Source: Bacillota bacterium
GTDB taxonomy: Bacteria; Bacillota; Clostridia; Christensenellales; Aristaeellaceae
Length of the DNA stretch: 50,099 nucleotides
Reading direction: 5' to 3'
Assembly (NCBI GenBank): GCA_023396045.1
Contig: JAEWXD010000048.1
Coordinates: 1-50,099, forward strand
The stretch's first letter is position 1. Each line of letters starts with the position of its first letter. Under the pieces are notes generated by a model, which saw only the letters and a program-made list of their open reading frames with translations, was not told the origin of the DNA and searched no databases. This document shows, piece by piece, positions 17,630-26,716 of this stretch. The translations under genes were made by a program, and so were the position numbers.

Positions 17630-18961
17630 CTACTTTGCAAAAATAGTGCTTAAAATTCCGGAGCTATCTAAAAAGTGCAATATGTCTTGCAGCACACCTA
17701 TGGGTGTTTCAAGTAGCATGGGCAATGCAATGCTTTTTATATAAGGGTATAAATCACCTTTGAGTGCTTTTAAAGCAGCATCGTTTAAAGAGAAAAAGTC
17801 TTCATTCACAAAGGGGCGTTCCTTCACGGCTTCTGTGGCAGCGGTAATTGTTGCATCTGCATGCAGGCTAATCACCTTTTTTTGGCTTGCAGGATCAATG
17901 AAGCTAAGAATGGCGTTTATGTTCTCACCTTGCTTTTGCAAGTCTAAGCCAAATTGCAAAGCCTTTTCTTCGCCTATCATATCACCACCCATGGCAAGCT
18001 TTATGTTGGCATGGTTTTCGGTACTGGTAGCAGTAGGTAAATCACTGGCTTCCAAAGTGTAATATACACTTTCCACTTCGTCCATAATAATGCTGAATTT
18101 AGCAGTGATATTTTGTGTGTTTTCGGTAAATGTTTGATTTATATCCAGTACATATTCCATACCACTGGGGCCGGTAGGCATATGCAAATGTAGTTGTTTG
18201 CCATTTGCTGTTTTTTCTATGCGCAAAATTTCCTGCTCTGCAAGGGTATAGATGGAAACGCCGTCTTCTACAACCACTTGCATACCTTCGCCCATGGCGA
18301 TGGTTTCCAAATATTCTTCTGCACTCTGAAAGTCATAATACAGGCCTTCAAACAAGCCGCTTTCCATCATTAAGCTACGCATAAATTGGTAGCTGATGTA
18401 TTCTTCATCAAAGAAGGCACTTATTGCTTGGGCAATTGTTTGCAGTTCCTCAAAGCTAATTTCGGTACTTTCCACCTTATAAATATGTTCTGCTAAAAAT
18501 TGCTGCATATTGCTTATGGCTTTGTAGGCACCAAAGGGGTAAGCAAGCAATGCAATATACTGCGTGGGTAATCCCATAAAGAAATATGGTTTTAACATAA
18601 ATTCATAAAAATTATGAAAATTAAAATACCATATTTTATAGCCTAAACTATGGCTGTTAATGCTTACATACTGTTGGTTGCCCAAATGTTCAATATGTAA
18701 TAGCTTTTTATCACGCACAAAAATATAGGCAGTGCCATCTATTTTTTCTTGCTTGGTAAATAAGCTTTCAAAACGCATTTCGCCGCTTACACTGAATTTT
18801 TCTAAAAACGCTTTCCAGTCTTTATGAATGTTTGCCGGGAATGCTGTATTATCTACACTTAAGTGTAGTTTATATTGCATTTGCTTTGCAGGTTCTGCTA
18901 AGGCAAAGCTTGTAAAACAAAGCACGCACAGCAATATTGCCAATAGTTTTTTCATACGCAT
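17630..18961 (-). CDS. Secreted protein of unknown function
   Basis: 443 residues, not recognised. Signal peptide (MKKLLAILLCVLCFTSFALA-E), so it is exported. The rest is a mixed alpha/beta protein with many beta segments and acidic clusters; the central 'TAKFSIIMDEVESVYYTLEASDL' and 'IKLAMGGDMIGEEKALQFGLDL' suggest repeated long strands such as a lipid- or peptide-binding barrel. Two starts 6 nt apart (18961, 18955) both sit behind AAGGATAGGA; the second fits spacing better. It lies 13 bp after typA and 7 bp before the thioesterase. Confidence 0.75.
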   Translation of the reverse strand: MRMKKLLAILLCVLCFTSFALAEPAKQMQYKLHLSVDNTAFPANIHKDWKAFLEKFSVSGEMRFESLFTKQEKIDGTAYIFVRDKKLLHIEHLGNQQYVSINSHSLGYKIWYFNFHNFYEFMLKPYFFMGLPTQYIALLAYPFGAYKAISNMQQFLAEHIYKVESTEISFEELQTIAQAISAFFDEEYISYQFMRSLMMESGLFEGLYYDFQSAEEYLETIAMGEGMQVVVEDGVSIYTLAEQEILRIEKTANGKQLHLHMPTGPSGMEYVLDINQTFTENTQNITAKFSIIMDEVESVYYTLEASDLPTATSTENHANIKLAMGGDMIGEEKALQFGLDLQKQGENINAILSFIDPASQKKVISLHADATITAATEAVKERPFVNEDFFSLNDAALKALKGDLYPYIKSIALPMLLETPIGVLQDILHFLDSSGILSTIFAK

Positions 18962-18973
18962 TCCTATCCTTAA

Positions 18974-20800
18974 TTATTTGTTTTTTGCTCTGGAGATGGC
19001 TCTTGCACGCACTTCGTGGCTTAGTTCCTTTTTGCGCATGCGTAAGTTTTTAGGAGTTACCTCTAAAAGTTCATCGTCATCAATAAATTCCATACATTCT
19101 TCCAAAGAAAGTGGATAAACACTGATTAGGCGCATGCTGTCTTCAGCAGCGCTGGAGTTACGGGTGTTGGTAACGTGTTTCTTTTTGCAAATGTTTACAA
19201 CCAAATCGTCATTTCTGGAGTTTTGGCCACAAATCATACCTGCATATACGTCTTTGCCGGCTTCTACAAACAATGTACCTCTGTCTTGTGCATAGAATAA
19301 ACCATATTGGGTAGCTACACCGGTTTCATAACATACCAGTGCGCCAACATTTCTGTGAGGAATATCACCCTTTACAGGTTCATAACGCTCAAATACGCCA
19401 CTCATAATGCCTTCACCACGGGTATCTGTCATAAACTCACCACGATATCCAAATAAACCACGGCTGGGCACCATAAATTCTAAACGAATACGGTCTGTGC
19501 CATGCATGCTTTCCATCATACCACGGCGTTGGCCTAATTTTTCAATTACAGCACCTGCATATTGGCTTGGCACGTCTACTACAACACGCTCTATAGGCTC
19601 CATTTTTACGCCGTTTTCTTCTATATAGAGTACTTGTGGCTTGCTTACTTGGAATTCATAGCCTTGCCTGCGCATGTTTTCTATTAAAATAGAAAGATGC
19701 AATTCGCCTCTGGCACGCACTTCAAAAGCATCGGGGGAATCGGTTTCGTTTACGCGCAAACTTACATCGGTCTGCAATTCCTTCATAAGCCTTGCACGCA
19801 AGTGGCGGCTGGTTACATAAGTGCCTTCCCTGCCTGCAAAGGGGCTGTTGTTTACGCTAAAGGTCATAGTAACGGTTGGTTCGCTAATTTTTACAAAAGG
19901 TAGGCTTTCTACACAGTTGGGGTCGCAAACGGTATCACCAATCGAAAGGTCTTCAATGCCGGAAATAGCAACAATATCGCCCATAGTGGCTTCTTCACAA
20001 GGCACACGCTTTAAACCGTCAAATGTAAATAAGCTGTTCAGGCGTAAGGCTTGTGATTTTTTGCCTGTTTCATCATTGGTTTTTACAACAGAGTTGCCCA
20101 TTTTTAGTACACCGCGTTGTATTTTGCCAATACCGATACGGCCTACATAGTCATTATAGTCAATTTGAGAAATGAGCATTTGTACAGGGCCTTCGGTATC
20201 TCCCTCAGGTGCTGGTATATATTCCAAAATGGCTTCAAATAATGGAGCTAAGTCTTCGCCCAAAGTATTGGGGTCTAAAGAGGCAATACCACGGCGGGCA
20301 GATGCATAAATAATAGGGTTGTCTAATGTGCTGTCGTCTGCTTCCAGGTCAATAAACAAATCCAATACTTCGTTTACCACTTCGTCTACACGTGCATCAG
20401 GGCGGTCTACCTTGTTTACAACCACGAGCACCGGCAAGTTCAAACTCAATGCTTTGCTTAACACAAAGCGTGTTTGTGGCATGGGGCCTTCAAAGCTATC
20501 TACCAGCAGCAAAACGCCACTTACCATTTTCAGTACACGTTCTACTTCGCCACCAAAGTCTGCGTGGCCGGGGGTATCTATAATGTTGATTTTTGTATTT
20601 TTATAATGTACAGCAGTGTTCTTAGCCAAAATGGTAATGCCGCGTTCGCGTTCAATGTCGTTGCTATCCATTACGCGTTCGGCTACTTCTTGGTTTTCAC
20701 GAAACACGCCACCTTGTTTTAGCATTTCGTCTACAAGTGTGGTCTTGCCGTGGTCTACGTGGGCAATAATGGCAATATTACGAATATCGTTTCGTATCAA
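18974..20800 (-). CDS. typA: TypA/BipA ribosome-associated GTPase
   Basis: Translational GTPase that acts on the 50S subunit, in ribosome assembly and stress. 608 residues, family length. G1 'AHVDHGKTT', switch region 'ERERGITILAKNTAV', G3 'DTPGHADF', G4 'VNKVDRPDAR', then domain II, an EF-G-like domain and the BipA C-terminal domain ('GLFGYRGEFMTDTRGEGIMS', 'RNDDLVVNICKKKHVTNTR'). The start appears to be a TTG at 20798-20800 behind AAGGA. It lies 40 bp after prfC with no terminator between them. Confidence 0.96.
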   Translation of the reverse strand: MIRNDIRNIAIIAHVDHGKTTLVDEMLKQGGVFRENQEVAERVMDSNDIERERGITILAKNTAVHYKNTKINIIDTPGHADFGGEVERVLKMVSGVLLLVDSFEGPMPQTRFVLSKALSLNLPVLVVVNKVDRPDARVDEVVNEVLDLFIDLEADDSTLDNPIIYASARRGIASLDPNTLGEDLAPLFEAILEYIPAPEGDTEGPVQMLISQIDYNDYVGRIGIGKIQRGVLKMGNSVVKTNDETGKKSQALRLNSLFTFDGLKRVPCEEATMGDIVAISGIEDLSIGDTVCDPNCVESLPFVKISEPTVTMTFSVNNSPFAGREGTYVTSRHLRARLMKELQTDVSLRVNETDSPDAFEVRARGELHLSILIENMRRQGYEFQVSKPQVLYIEENGVKMEPIERVVVDVPSQYAGAVIEKLGQRRGMMESMHGTDRIRLEFMVPSRGLFGYRGEFMTDTRGEGIMSGVFERYEPVKGDIPHRNVGALVCYETGVATQYGLFYAQDRGTLFVEAGKDVYAGMICGQNSRNDDLVVNICKKKHVTNTRNSSAAEDSMRLISVYPLSLEECMEFIDDDELLEVTPKNLRMRKKELSHEVRARAISRAKNK

Positions 20801-20840
20801 AATTTTTTCCTTCTTTCCTGATTGCGCTTTGCGCTTGGTT

Positions 20841-22445
20841 CTATAAATTACGTCTTGCAGTATCGCTTAACTCTAAACCTTCATTTTTTTCTTGTGCCAA
20901 ACGGATGGACCATTCGTTTTCAAATAGCAACACAGGCCTATTTAAACTATCATAGGCTCTGGCGCAGGCAGAGGGTAACAACAACTTATCAAAGGATACC
21001 TTGCTGCTTGTTACCCAACGCACATATTTATAATTGAGCCTATCGCTGAGCATATCAACACCGTATTCATGCTTTAAGCGATGTTCTAAAACTTCAAACT
21101 GCAATACACCAACAACACCTACTAAGAATTCTTCTAAGCCGGTTTCGTTGCGCATAAAGGTTTGTATGGCGCCTTCTTGCGCAAGCTGGTAAATACCCTT
21201 TAAGAATTGTTTGCGCTTCATGCTGTTTTCCGGGCGCACACGGCTAAAATGTTCCGGCGCAAACAGCGGTATGCTCTCAAATTGTAGGCCTTGCTTGCTG
21301 GATAAACTGTCTCCAAGCCCAAAGATACCATTGTCAAACAAGCCGATAATATCACCGGCGTAGGCATGCTCTACGGCTTCATGTTCATCTGCCATGAATT
21401 GTTGGGGTTGCTTTAACTGTATCATTTTGCCACTGGCACTGTGGTACACACTCATGCCTTTATCAAAACGGCCGCTTACAATACGCAAGAAGGCAAGTCT
21501 ATCCCTATGGGCCGGGTTCATGTTGGCTTGTATTTTAAATATAAAACCGGAGAAATCTTCAGAAATAGGCTCTACTACACTGTCTTTGCTAAGCCTTGCC
21601 AATGGTGGTGGGGTAATGCTTAAAAAGGCATTTAAGAATGGTTCTACACCAAAGTTGGTAACTGCAGATCCGAAGAATAAGGGCGTCAATTGCCCTGCAA
21701 GCACTTGCTCTAAATCAAAGGCATCACCGGCCATATCCAGCAGTTCTACTTCTTCCCGTAAACGGTAAATGTAAGAGCTGTCTACAAAATCGGTTACATG
21801 GGGGTCAGTTAAGGCAACACGTTGTATATCAACCTTGCTTTGACCATGGTTGCCACCGGTATAGAGTTCAATTTCTTTGCTCTCTCTGTGGTATACTCCT
21901 TGAAAATCACCATGAATACCAATGGGCCAGTTCATGGGGCAGGTGCGTATGCCAAGTACGTTTTCCAATTCCTCCATTAAAGTGAATGGGTCTTTGGCAG
22001 CTCTATCCATTTTATTTACAAAGGTAAATATAGGTATATTGCGCATTCTACACACTTTAAACAGCTTTATGGTTTGTGCTTCTACACCCTTGGCAGCGTC
22101 AATGAGCATTACGGCAGCATCGGCAGCCACAAGCACACGGTAGGTGTCTTCGCTGAAGTCTTGGTGGCCGGGGGTATCTAATATATTGATATGGAAGCCA
22201 TTAAAATGGAACTGCATGGCAGAACTGGTTACAGAAATACCGCGTTGCTTTTCAATTTCCATCCAGTCGCTTGTAGCATGGCGTTCAGCTTTTCTGGCTT
22301 TTACACTGCCTGCTTGGTGAATAGCGCCCCCATAGAGCAATAGTTTTTCCGTTAATGTGGTTTTGCCTGCATCCGGGTGGCTAATAATAGCAAAGGTGCG
22401 CCTTTTTTCTACTTCGGCACGAATTTCCTGTAAATTTTGAGACAT
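20841..22445 (-). CDS. prfC: Peptide chain release factor 3
   Basis: GTPase that removes RF1/RF2 from the ribosome after termination. 534 residues, full family length. G1 'ISHPDAGKTTLTEKLLLYGGAI', 'KQRGISVTSSAMQF', 'DTPGHQDFSEDTYRVL' and 'FVNKMDRAAKDP' are all diagnostic of RF3. AGGAGG precedes the ATG. First gene of a four-gene minus-strand run with typA, the secreted protein and the thioesterase. Confidence 0.97.
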   Translation of the reverse strand: MSQNLQEIRAEVEKRRTFAIISHPDAGKTTLTEKLLLYGGAIHQAGSVKARKAERHATSDWMEIEKQRGISVTSSAMQFHFNGFHINILDTPGHQDFSEDTYRVLVAADAAVMLIDAAKGVEAQTIKLFKVCRMRNIPIFTFVNKMDRAAKDPFTLMEELENVLGIRTCPMNWPIGIHGDFQGVYHRESKEIELYTGGNHGQSKVDIQRVALTDPHVTDFVDSSYIYRLREEVELLDMAGDAFDLEQVLAGQLTPLFFGSAVTNFGVEPFLNAFLSITPPPLARLSKDSVVEPISEDFSGFIFKIQANMNPAHRDRLAFLRIVSGRFDKGMSVYHSASGKMIQLKQPQQFMADEHEAVEHAYAGDIIGLFDNGIFGLGDSLSSKQGLQFESIPLFAPEHFSRVRPENSMKRKQFLKGIYQLAQEGAIQTFMRNETGLEEFLVGVVGVLQFEVLEHRLKHEYGVDMLSDRLNYKYVRWVTSSKVSFDKLLLPSACARAYDSLNRPVLLFENEWSIRLAQEKNEGLELSDTARRNL

Positions 22446-22479
22446 GCGTCCTCCTAAAATGGCTTTGGTTCAACATAAT

Positions 22480-22509
22480 ATTTTACTATGTAAAAGCCCA
22501 CTTTGTCAA
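22480..22509 (-). promoter_or_regulatory. Promoter of the prfC operon
   Basis: Minus-strand consensus TTGACA (22504-22509), an 18-bp spacer and TAAAAT (22480-22485), about 35 bp before the prfC start. Confidence 0.7.
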
Positions 22510-22816
22510 TGAAAAAGGCAGAAACAGTGGGCATAGCTTGAATTGTGTAATATATATTTTAAATATGGAAAATAATAAACACATATATTTAACACAGTGG
22601 CAGATGTGTTTGGTGTTTTAGTAAAATGATATAGTTTTGCGTGTTTATAGGCATAGTTTTTATTATAAAGTATCTATAAACTTATAACTCCAAATGAAAG
22701 CCATACAATCTATTAAAACTTTTATCTCCAAGTTATTAGAATATGTTCCAAAGATAACAAAGTCGCAAGAAACGACCCGAAACATTCGGAACGATTAACA
22801 AGGAGGAGGGGTGAAA
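22510..22816. other. AT-rich junction between the core operon and an element remnant
   Basis: No gene seen. The last bases carry a strong AGGAGGAGGGG ribosome site (22801-22811) belonging to the broken element gene that follows. The left boundary of the inserted remnant lies somewhere here. Confidence 0.4.
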
Positions 22817-23135
22817 ATGGAAGGCATGACTGACAATCAATTTAAAGCTTTTTAAACAGGAAGGTTTTTACATTGAACATACCGCAGAACTTATTTTATT
22901 TGAGAGTGCAAGAAAATATCTAAAAGAGCATTTAGGAGAAAGCAAGACCTAAGCTATATCAAAATGGAAATCAGAAGTTACCACTTTGAAGAAAGAGAAA
23001 AATAGCCTATACTCTCAAATCTTAGATATGCGAAAAGAGGTTGAGCAAGCTGAGAGTGTTAGAAGCTGCATAGAGAAATTACTACAAGAAAACAGGAAAC
23101 TAACACAAGTGAGGAAAAAAGAGTTAGGTCTATAA
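22817..23135 (+). pseudogene. Mobile-element remnant: small element protein and relaxase C-terminus
   Basis: ATG 22817 begins 'MEGMTDNQFKAF', a start I know from small proteins of clostridial conjugative transposons, and stops after 12 residues. From about 22859 another frame reads 'QEGFYIEHTAELILFESARKYLKEHLGESKT', a stop, then 'WKSEVTTLKKEKNSLYSQIL' and 'DMRKEVEQAESVRSCIEKLL'. This is the coiled-coil C-terminus of the MobA/VirD2-type relaxases of such elements. The N-terminal nuclease domain is gone, so the remains are non-functional. Confidence 0.65.
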
Positions 23136-23185
23136 AACTGGGCTGAAAAATGGTATAATATTGTAAATGTAGGCAAAGGAGTTGA

Positions 23186-23647
23186 GGAATTGCCGACGAA
23201 TACAAGGTAGGTTTTTACGACATACAGAGCAATGATGCGATTTTCGGAACAGAGATTGAAATTTTGAAATATAGAACGGAGAGCTATAGTGATACCATAG
23301 GCAATCTTGACAATATCGAAAGAGGAACAACGAATAGAGAAAATGCGTTTATTACAATTTGGTTTGAAACGGACGGAGTGAAGAGCAACAATATTCAAGC
23401 CAGCCCGTATTATAAGTCAAAAGGATTTTTCGAGAATATTTTTCACAAAAACAACTCAAATGATATATTCGGTTATTTTTTTGAGATTGAAAAAGACTGC
23501 GCTTTATATTAGACTCTCGTAGAAGATAAGAATGAATTAAAAGAACTGGTAAGAGCATGGTGTATTGATAGAAAAGAGCCGGATATCCGTAACTATAAAA
23601 AACTGCTTTTAAGCACAAATTCGATACAGCAAATAGCAAATGCTTGA
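23186..23647 (+). pseudogene. Unrecognised protein with an in-frame TAG, no start
   Basis: One frame stays coding for about 153 codons with a single TAG at 23510-23512 (probably from CAG, giving 'DCALYQTLVEDKNELK'). No canonical start remains: the frame opens just after a TGA at 23183. Composition ('YKVGFYDIQSNDAIFGTEIE', 'ENAFITIWFETDG') looks like a real soluble protein. I do not recognise the family. It lies inside the element remnant. Confidence 0.45.
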
Positions 23648-23702
23648 ATCAACATTTCACATATGTGGTTTGGTATAAGGGCTGATGAAAGGAGGGTATA
23701 GT

Positions 23703-24506
23703 ATGAGTGCAGAAAATTTACTTAACGGTGTAGAGGATACCCTATATATTCCACTTGTTGCAAGAATATATGCCTCTGAAAAATTTCCGCAATTTTTCTA
23801 CGATGAAAAAGCATTGTCATTAAAACAGTATATACCAACAGACGATATTGAAAATAATACTACGGAATACTTTTATATGGCAAGTGTTTGCAGGCAACAA
23901 ACGATAGATAAAAAAGTAGTGAAATTTCTTGAAAAAAATATGAAAAGTAATGTGGTTTTTTTAGGAGCGGGTTTAGAAACAGCTTACAATCGTATCAATA
24001 ATTCTGAAGCTAATTTTTATCAAGTAGATTTACCTAAAGTGATAGACATTAGAAGAAAGGTATTAGGAAATTCAAGTAATGAAAAGCTAATATCAGGAGA
24101 TATGTTTGCTCTTGATTGGATAAAAGAAATGGACATTTCTTTGCCGACAATGGTTGTTGTTTCAGGAGTATATCAGTATTTTAAGGAAAGTAAGATTATA
24201 GATATGATTAAGAGAATGAAGTTGTTAATTCCTAAAGGAGAACTGCTATTTGATGCAACAAATTCTAAAGGATTAGAACTTGCCAATAAATATGTAAAGC
24301 AAACAGGAAATACTGATGCACAAATGTATTTCAGTGTAGACAACCTCAAAGAGCTTGCAGATTGTACGAATACAGATTTGATAGAAGTTACAGGATTTTT
24401 TGATGAAGCATTGAAAAGTTGTAAGGGACTAAAGTTGATAACAAGAATATATATGTATTTTGCAGATAAGTTAAACAGAACGAAAATTATTCACTTAAGT
24501 TTTTAA
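23703..24506 (+). CDS. SAM-dependent methyltransferase, PPM1/LCM (Tcmp) family
   Basis: 267 residues; start at 23703 behind AGGAGGG. Family signs: 'VEDTLYIPLVARIYASEKFP' and 'FYDEKAL' at the N-terminus, and the SAM motif 'VVFLGAGLETAYNRI' (about 81-95). 'FYQVDLPKVIDIRRKVLG', with the acidic SAM-ribose residue, and 'MVVVSGVYQYFKESKIIDMI' follow. Family members methylate carboxylates or small hydroxylated compounds; the substrate here is unknown. It is intact while both neighbours are broken, suggesting selection or recent insertion. A related protein is at 39099-39941. Confidence 0.82.
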   Translation: MSAENLLNGVEDTLYIPLVARIYASEKFPQFFYDEKALSLKQYIPTDDIENNTTEYFYMASVCRQQTIDKKVVKFLEKNMKSNVVFLGAGLETAYNRINNSEANFYQVDLPKVIDIRRKVLGNSSNEKLISGDMFALDWIKEMDISLPTMVVVSGVYQYFKESKIIDMIKRMKLLIPKGELLFDATNSKGLELANKYVKQTGNTDAQMYFSVDNLKELADCTNTDLIEVTGFFDEALKSCKGLKLITRIYMYFADKLNRTKIIHLSF

Positions 24507-24544
24507 CAAATATACAGAGAGAAATAGAATGTGCAAGGTAATAT

Positions 24545-25344
24545 ATGAGTTCAGATAACAAAATAAGCAATGTAAATAGCAATGATAATTCTTATATTAG
24601 AAAAATATTAAAAAACGGATTATCTATAAATGCCTTAAAATACATTGCTATTATTGCTATGCTCATAGACCATATAGGCAATGCCTTTGTGTAAGAACCG
24701 ATACTCTTGGCAAATATAATGTATATGATAGGAAGAATTACCGCACCTATTATGTTTTTTGCGGCGGTAGAGGGATATCATAAAACAAAAAATCTGAGAA
24801 AGTATATGCTCAGGCTCTTTACCTTTGCTTTAATCAGTTATCTTCCTTACATTTTTGCATTTGGAAGCAGTTTTAATGCTCTAAGGTTAAATGAGCTGTT
24901 TACAATACTAATCGGTCTTTTAGCAGTTTATGCAAGAAGAAATATTAAAAATATATTTCTAAAGGCGTTTGTTATAATTCTTTTACTGATTGCAAGCATT
25001 CCGATGGACGCCGGAACTGCCGGTGTCGCCATAATTTTAGTGTTTGATTATTATTACGGGAATAAGAAAAATCAAATATTCGGTTATACAATTATAGCTA
25101 TGTTAGACCTTGGCGTATTAGCCTTATAACCTTTCCTTTCTGGAGCTTGGTTTATGAGAATAATTTCGATTTGAGTTTTATTCAAAACAATTATAGTGAA
25201 TTAGGATATATAATTCCGGCTTTGTTACTCTATACTTATAACGGAAAAAGAGGAAACAATGCTAATTTTTCTAAGTGGCTGTTCTATATTTTCTATCCCC
25301 TGCATTTAGCAGTTATTGCTATTATAAGAATTTTATTAACATAG
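24545..25344 (+). pseudogene. traX: TraX-family membrane protein, broken
   Basis: TraX proteins are multi-spanning membrane proteins of conjugative elements, related to F-pilin N-acetylation. The start 'ALKYIAIIAMLIDHIGNAFV' is the family signature, but the next codon is TAA (24692). The same frame continues with 'MIGRITAPIMFFAAVEGYHKTKN', 'LRKYMLRLFTFALISYLPY' and 'IPMDAGTAGVAIILVFDYYYG', then TAA near 25129. The C-terminus 'FYPLHLAVIAIIRILL' is in a different frame from about 25147. Two stops plus a frameshift make it a pseudogene. Confidence 0.8.
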
Positions 25345-25391
25345 ACATTAACAATAAGGTGTTAAATTATTTGAAAAAAATTATTAGAGAT

Positions 25392-25427
25392 AACAGTAAA
25401 TCAAAAAATGGTTTACTGTTTTTTCTT
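25392..25427 (+). terminator. Terminator after the traX remnant
   Basis: A 9-bp stem (25392-25400 with 25412-25420) followed by a T-rich stretch. Confidence 0.75.
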
Positions 25428-25452
25428 TGTCTAAAAGCTGAAAGGAGGACTT

Positions 25453-25617
25453 ATGGAAGAAGAAAAAAGAGAAATAAAAGCACCACCACATAAACAGTTA
25501 ATAATGGATATTGGAAAGACAAAATATACTGTAAACCTACATTTCAAGCAAAGTACAGGTGAAACATACAAGGATAAAATATTAAAGCTAATCAAGAGAG
25601 AAATAGAGAAGATATGA
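25453..25617 (+). CDS. TnpW-like small transposon protein
   Basis: 54 residues behind AAGGAGG. 'PPHKQLIMDIGKTKYTVNLH' followed by 'FKQSTGETYKDKILKLIKRE' matches the small TnpW-type proteins encoded next to recombinases on Tn4451-like and clostridial conjugative elements. Function unknown. No recombinase follows, so it marks the end of the decayed element. The next 217 bp to 25834 hold nothing I recognise. Confidence 0.7.
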   Translation: MEEEKREIKAPPHKQLIMDIGKTKYTVNLHFKQSTGETYKDKILKLIKREIEKI

Positions 25618-25834
25618 ATTTATCAAAGAAATTTTGTTTATGTTCTTGACAAATCTTCCCAAACGTAACATACACGGCAGACATAAGGCCCATATACATA
25701 GTATCAGAATGGGCCGAAAAAACAATACAGATACATCTGATGTGCTTTATTTTAAGGCGAAGTATGATATTTATAAAACTCTCTTTGTAATCAGCATACC
25801 AATCACAAAAACATTTTATGCATATGCTGTTTGG

Positions 25835-26599
25835 CTAATGCAGTTTCACTTTCATCATTACAGGGTAAAGTTTACCCCCTATGTAAAACAGATTGCCTTT
25901 AATATGGGCAATGCCGTTTAATACATCCATTTGGCAGCGTTGCTGCTCTGTAAGGTCTAAACTTTCAAGAATAGGTTGCATATCATATTCTTTTACTACG
26001 CTTTGTTTTTGCAAGTCTATTTTTAAAATGCGATTGCTTTGCCAAATATTCGCATATAGGTAGCCTTCTGCATATTCCAGCTCGTTGATGTTTTGTGTAC
26101 CTATATCAAAACGGCGTATTTCTGTAAAATCTTCAGCACTGCGTACTATTAGGCTACTGCTGCCATCACTGCTTATCAGCACATCCGATTCCGGTACATA
26201 GGCAAGCCCCCAACCTTCGCCTTGAAAGGCAACCTGCTTTTTACTTTGCAATGTTGCACTGTCTCGTAAAAAGGCTGTGTTTTCTTGCCAAGTGAACTGC
26301 CATATTCCATATGGCGTTTGTGTAAGCCCTTCTGCAAAATAGGCAGGGGGAAGGGGGAGCTGTTTTTCCCAAGCGTTATGTTTGATATTCCAAATACCTA
26401 TGCTGGATGTATTATATAACCCGCCACTTACAAGCAAACGGTTCTCATCTATGCATTCTAAACCTTGTAAAAATACAGAACTATCAAACGGCAACACCGA
26501 AAGCAATTCCACTATACCTTGTATTTGGCTTGCAAATGCAGTGCTATAAAGTAGAACTGCGGTTATACATATAAGAAAAATCCGAATCCATTTTTGCAT
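25835..26599 (-). CDS. Glutaminyl-peptide cyclotransferase, secreted beta-propeller type
   Basis: Converts N-terminal glutamine of peptides to pyroglutamate. 254 residues with a signal peptide ending near AFASQ. The plant/bacterial QC (Glu_cyclase_2) pattern is clear: 'FLQGLECIDENRLLVSGGLY', 'FAEGLTQTPYGIWQFTWQEN', 'FQGEGWGLAYVPESDVLISS' then 'DGSSSL', 'NINELEYAEGYLYANIWQSN', 'VLNGIAHIKGNLFYIGGKLY'. GGAGG precedes the ATG. It probably acts outside the membrane on exported proteins. It is divergent from the envelope-acylation operon. Confidence 0.9.
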   Translation of the reverse strand: MQKWIRIFLICITAVLLYSTAFASQIQGIVELLSVLPFDSSVFLQGLECIDENRLLVSGGLYNTSSIGIWNIKHNAWEKQLPLPPAYFAEGLTQTPYGIWQFTWQENTAFLRDSATLQSKKQVAFQGEGWGLAYVPESDVLISSDGSSSLIVRSAEDFTEIRRFDIGTQNINELEYAEGYLYANIWQSNRILKIDLQKQSVVKEYDMQPILESLDLTEQQRCQMDVLNGIAHIKGNLFYIGGKLYPVMMKVKLH

Positions 26600-26659
26600 A
26601 GAAAGCCCTCCTGCTTACTTTTAAGCATAGCATAAAATGCTTGCAAAAGGTAGCTTAAC

Positions 26660-26688
26660 TTGACTTTACTTTAGCAAACAATTACAAT
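26660..26688 (+). promoter_or_regulatory. Promoter of the MBOAT envelope operon
   Basis: TTGACT (26660-26665), a 17-bp spacer and TACAAT (26683-26688), 28 bp before the ATG. An imperfect inverted repeat overlaps the divergent start region (about 26617-26650) and could be an operator. Confidence 0.75.
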
Positions 26689-26716
26689 AAAGTGGAAATT
26701 ATCCACAGGAGAAGTT

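Noticed and set aside
23015..23398. Minus-strand reading frame of 127 codons
   Set aside because: It is the complement of two remnants on the plus strand that have recognisable protein sequence; composition is typical of an antisense shadow.
24692..24694. Stop-codon recoding in traX
   Set aside because: Different stop codons (TAA, TAG) break different genes of the same segment and a frameshift is also present; ordinary decay explains it.
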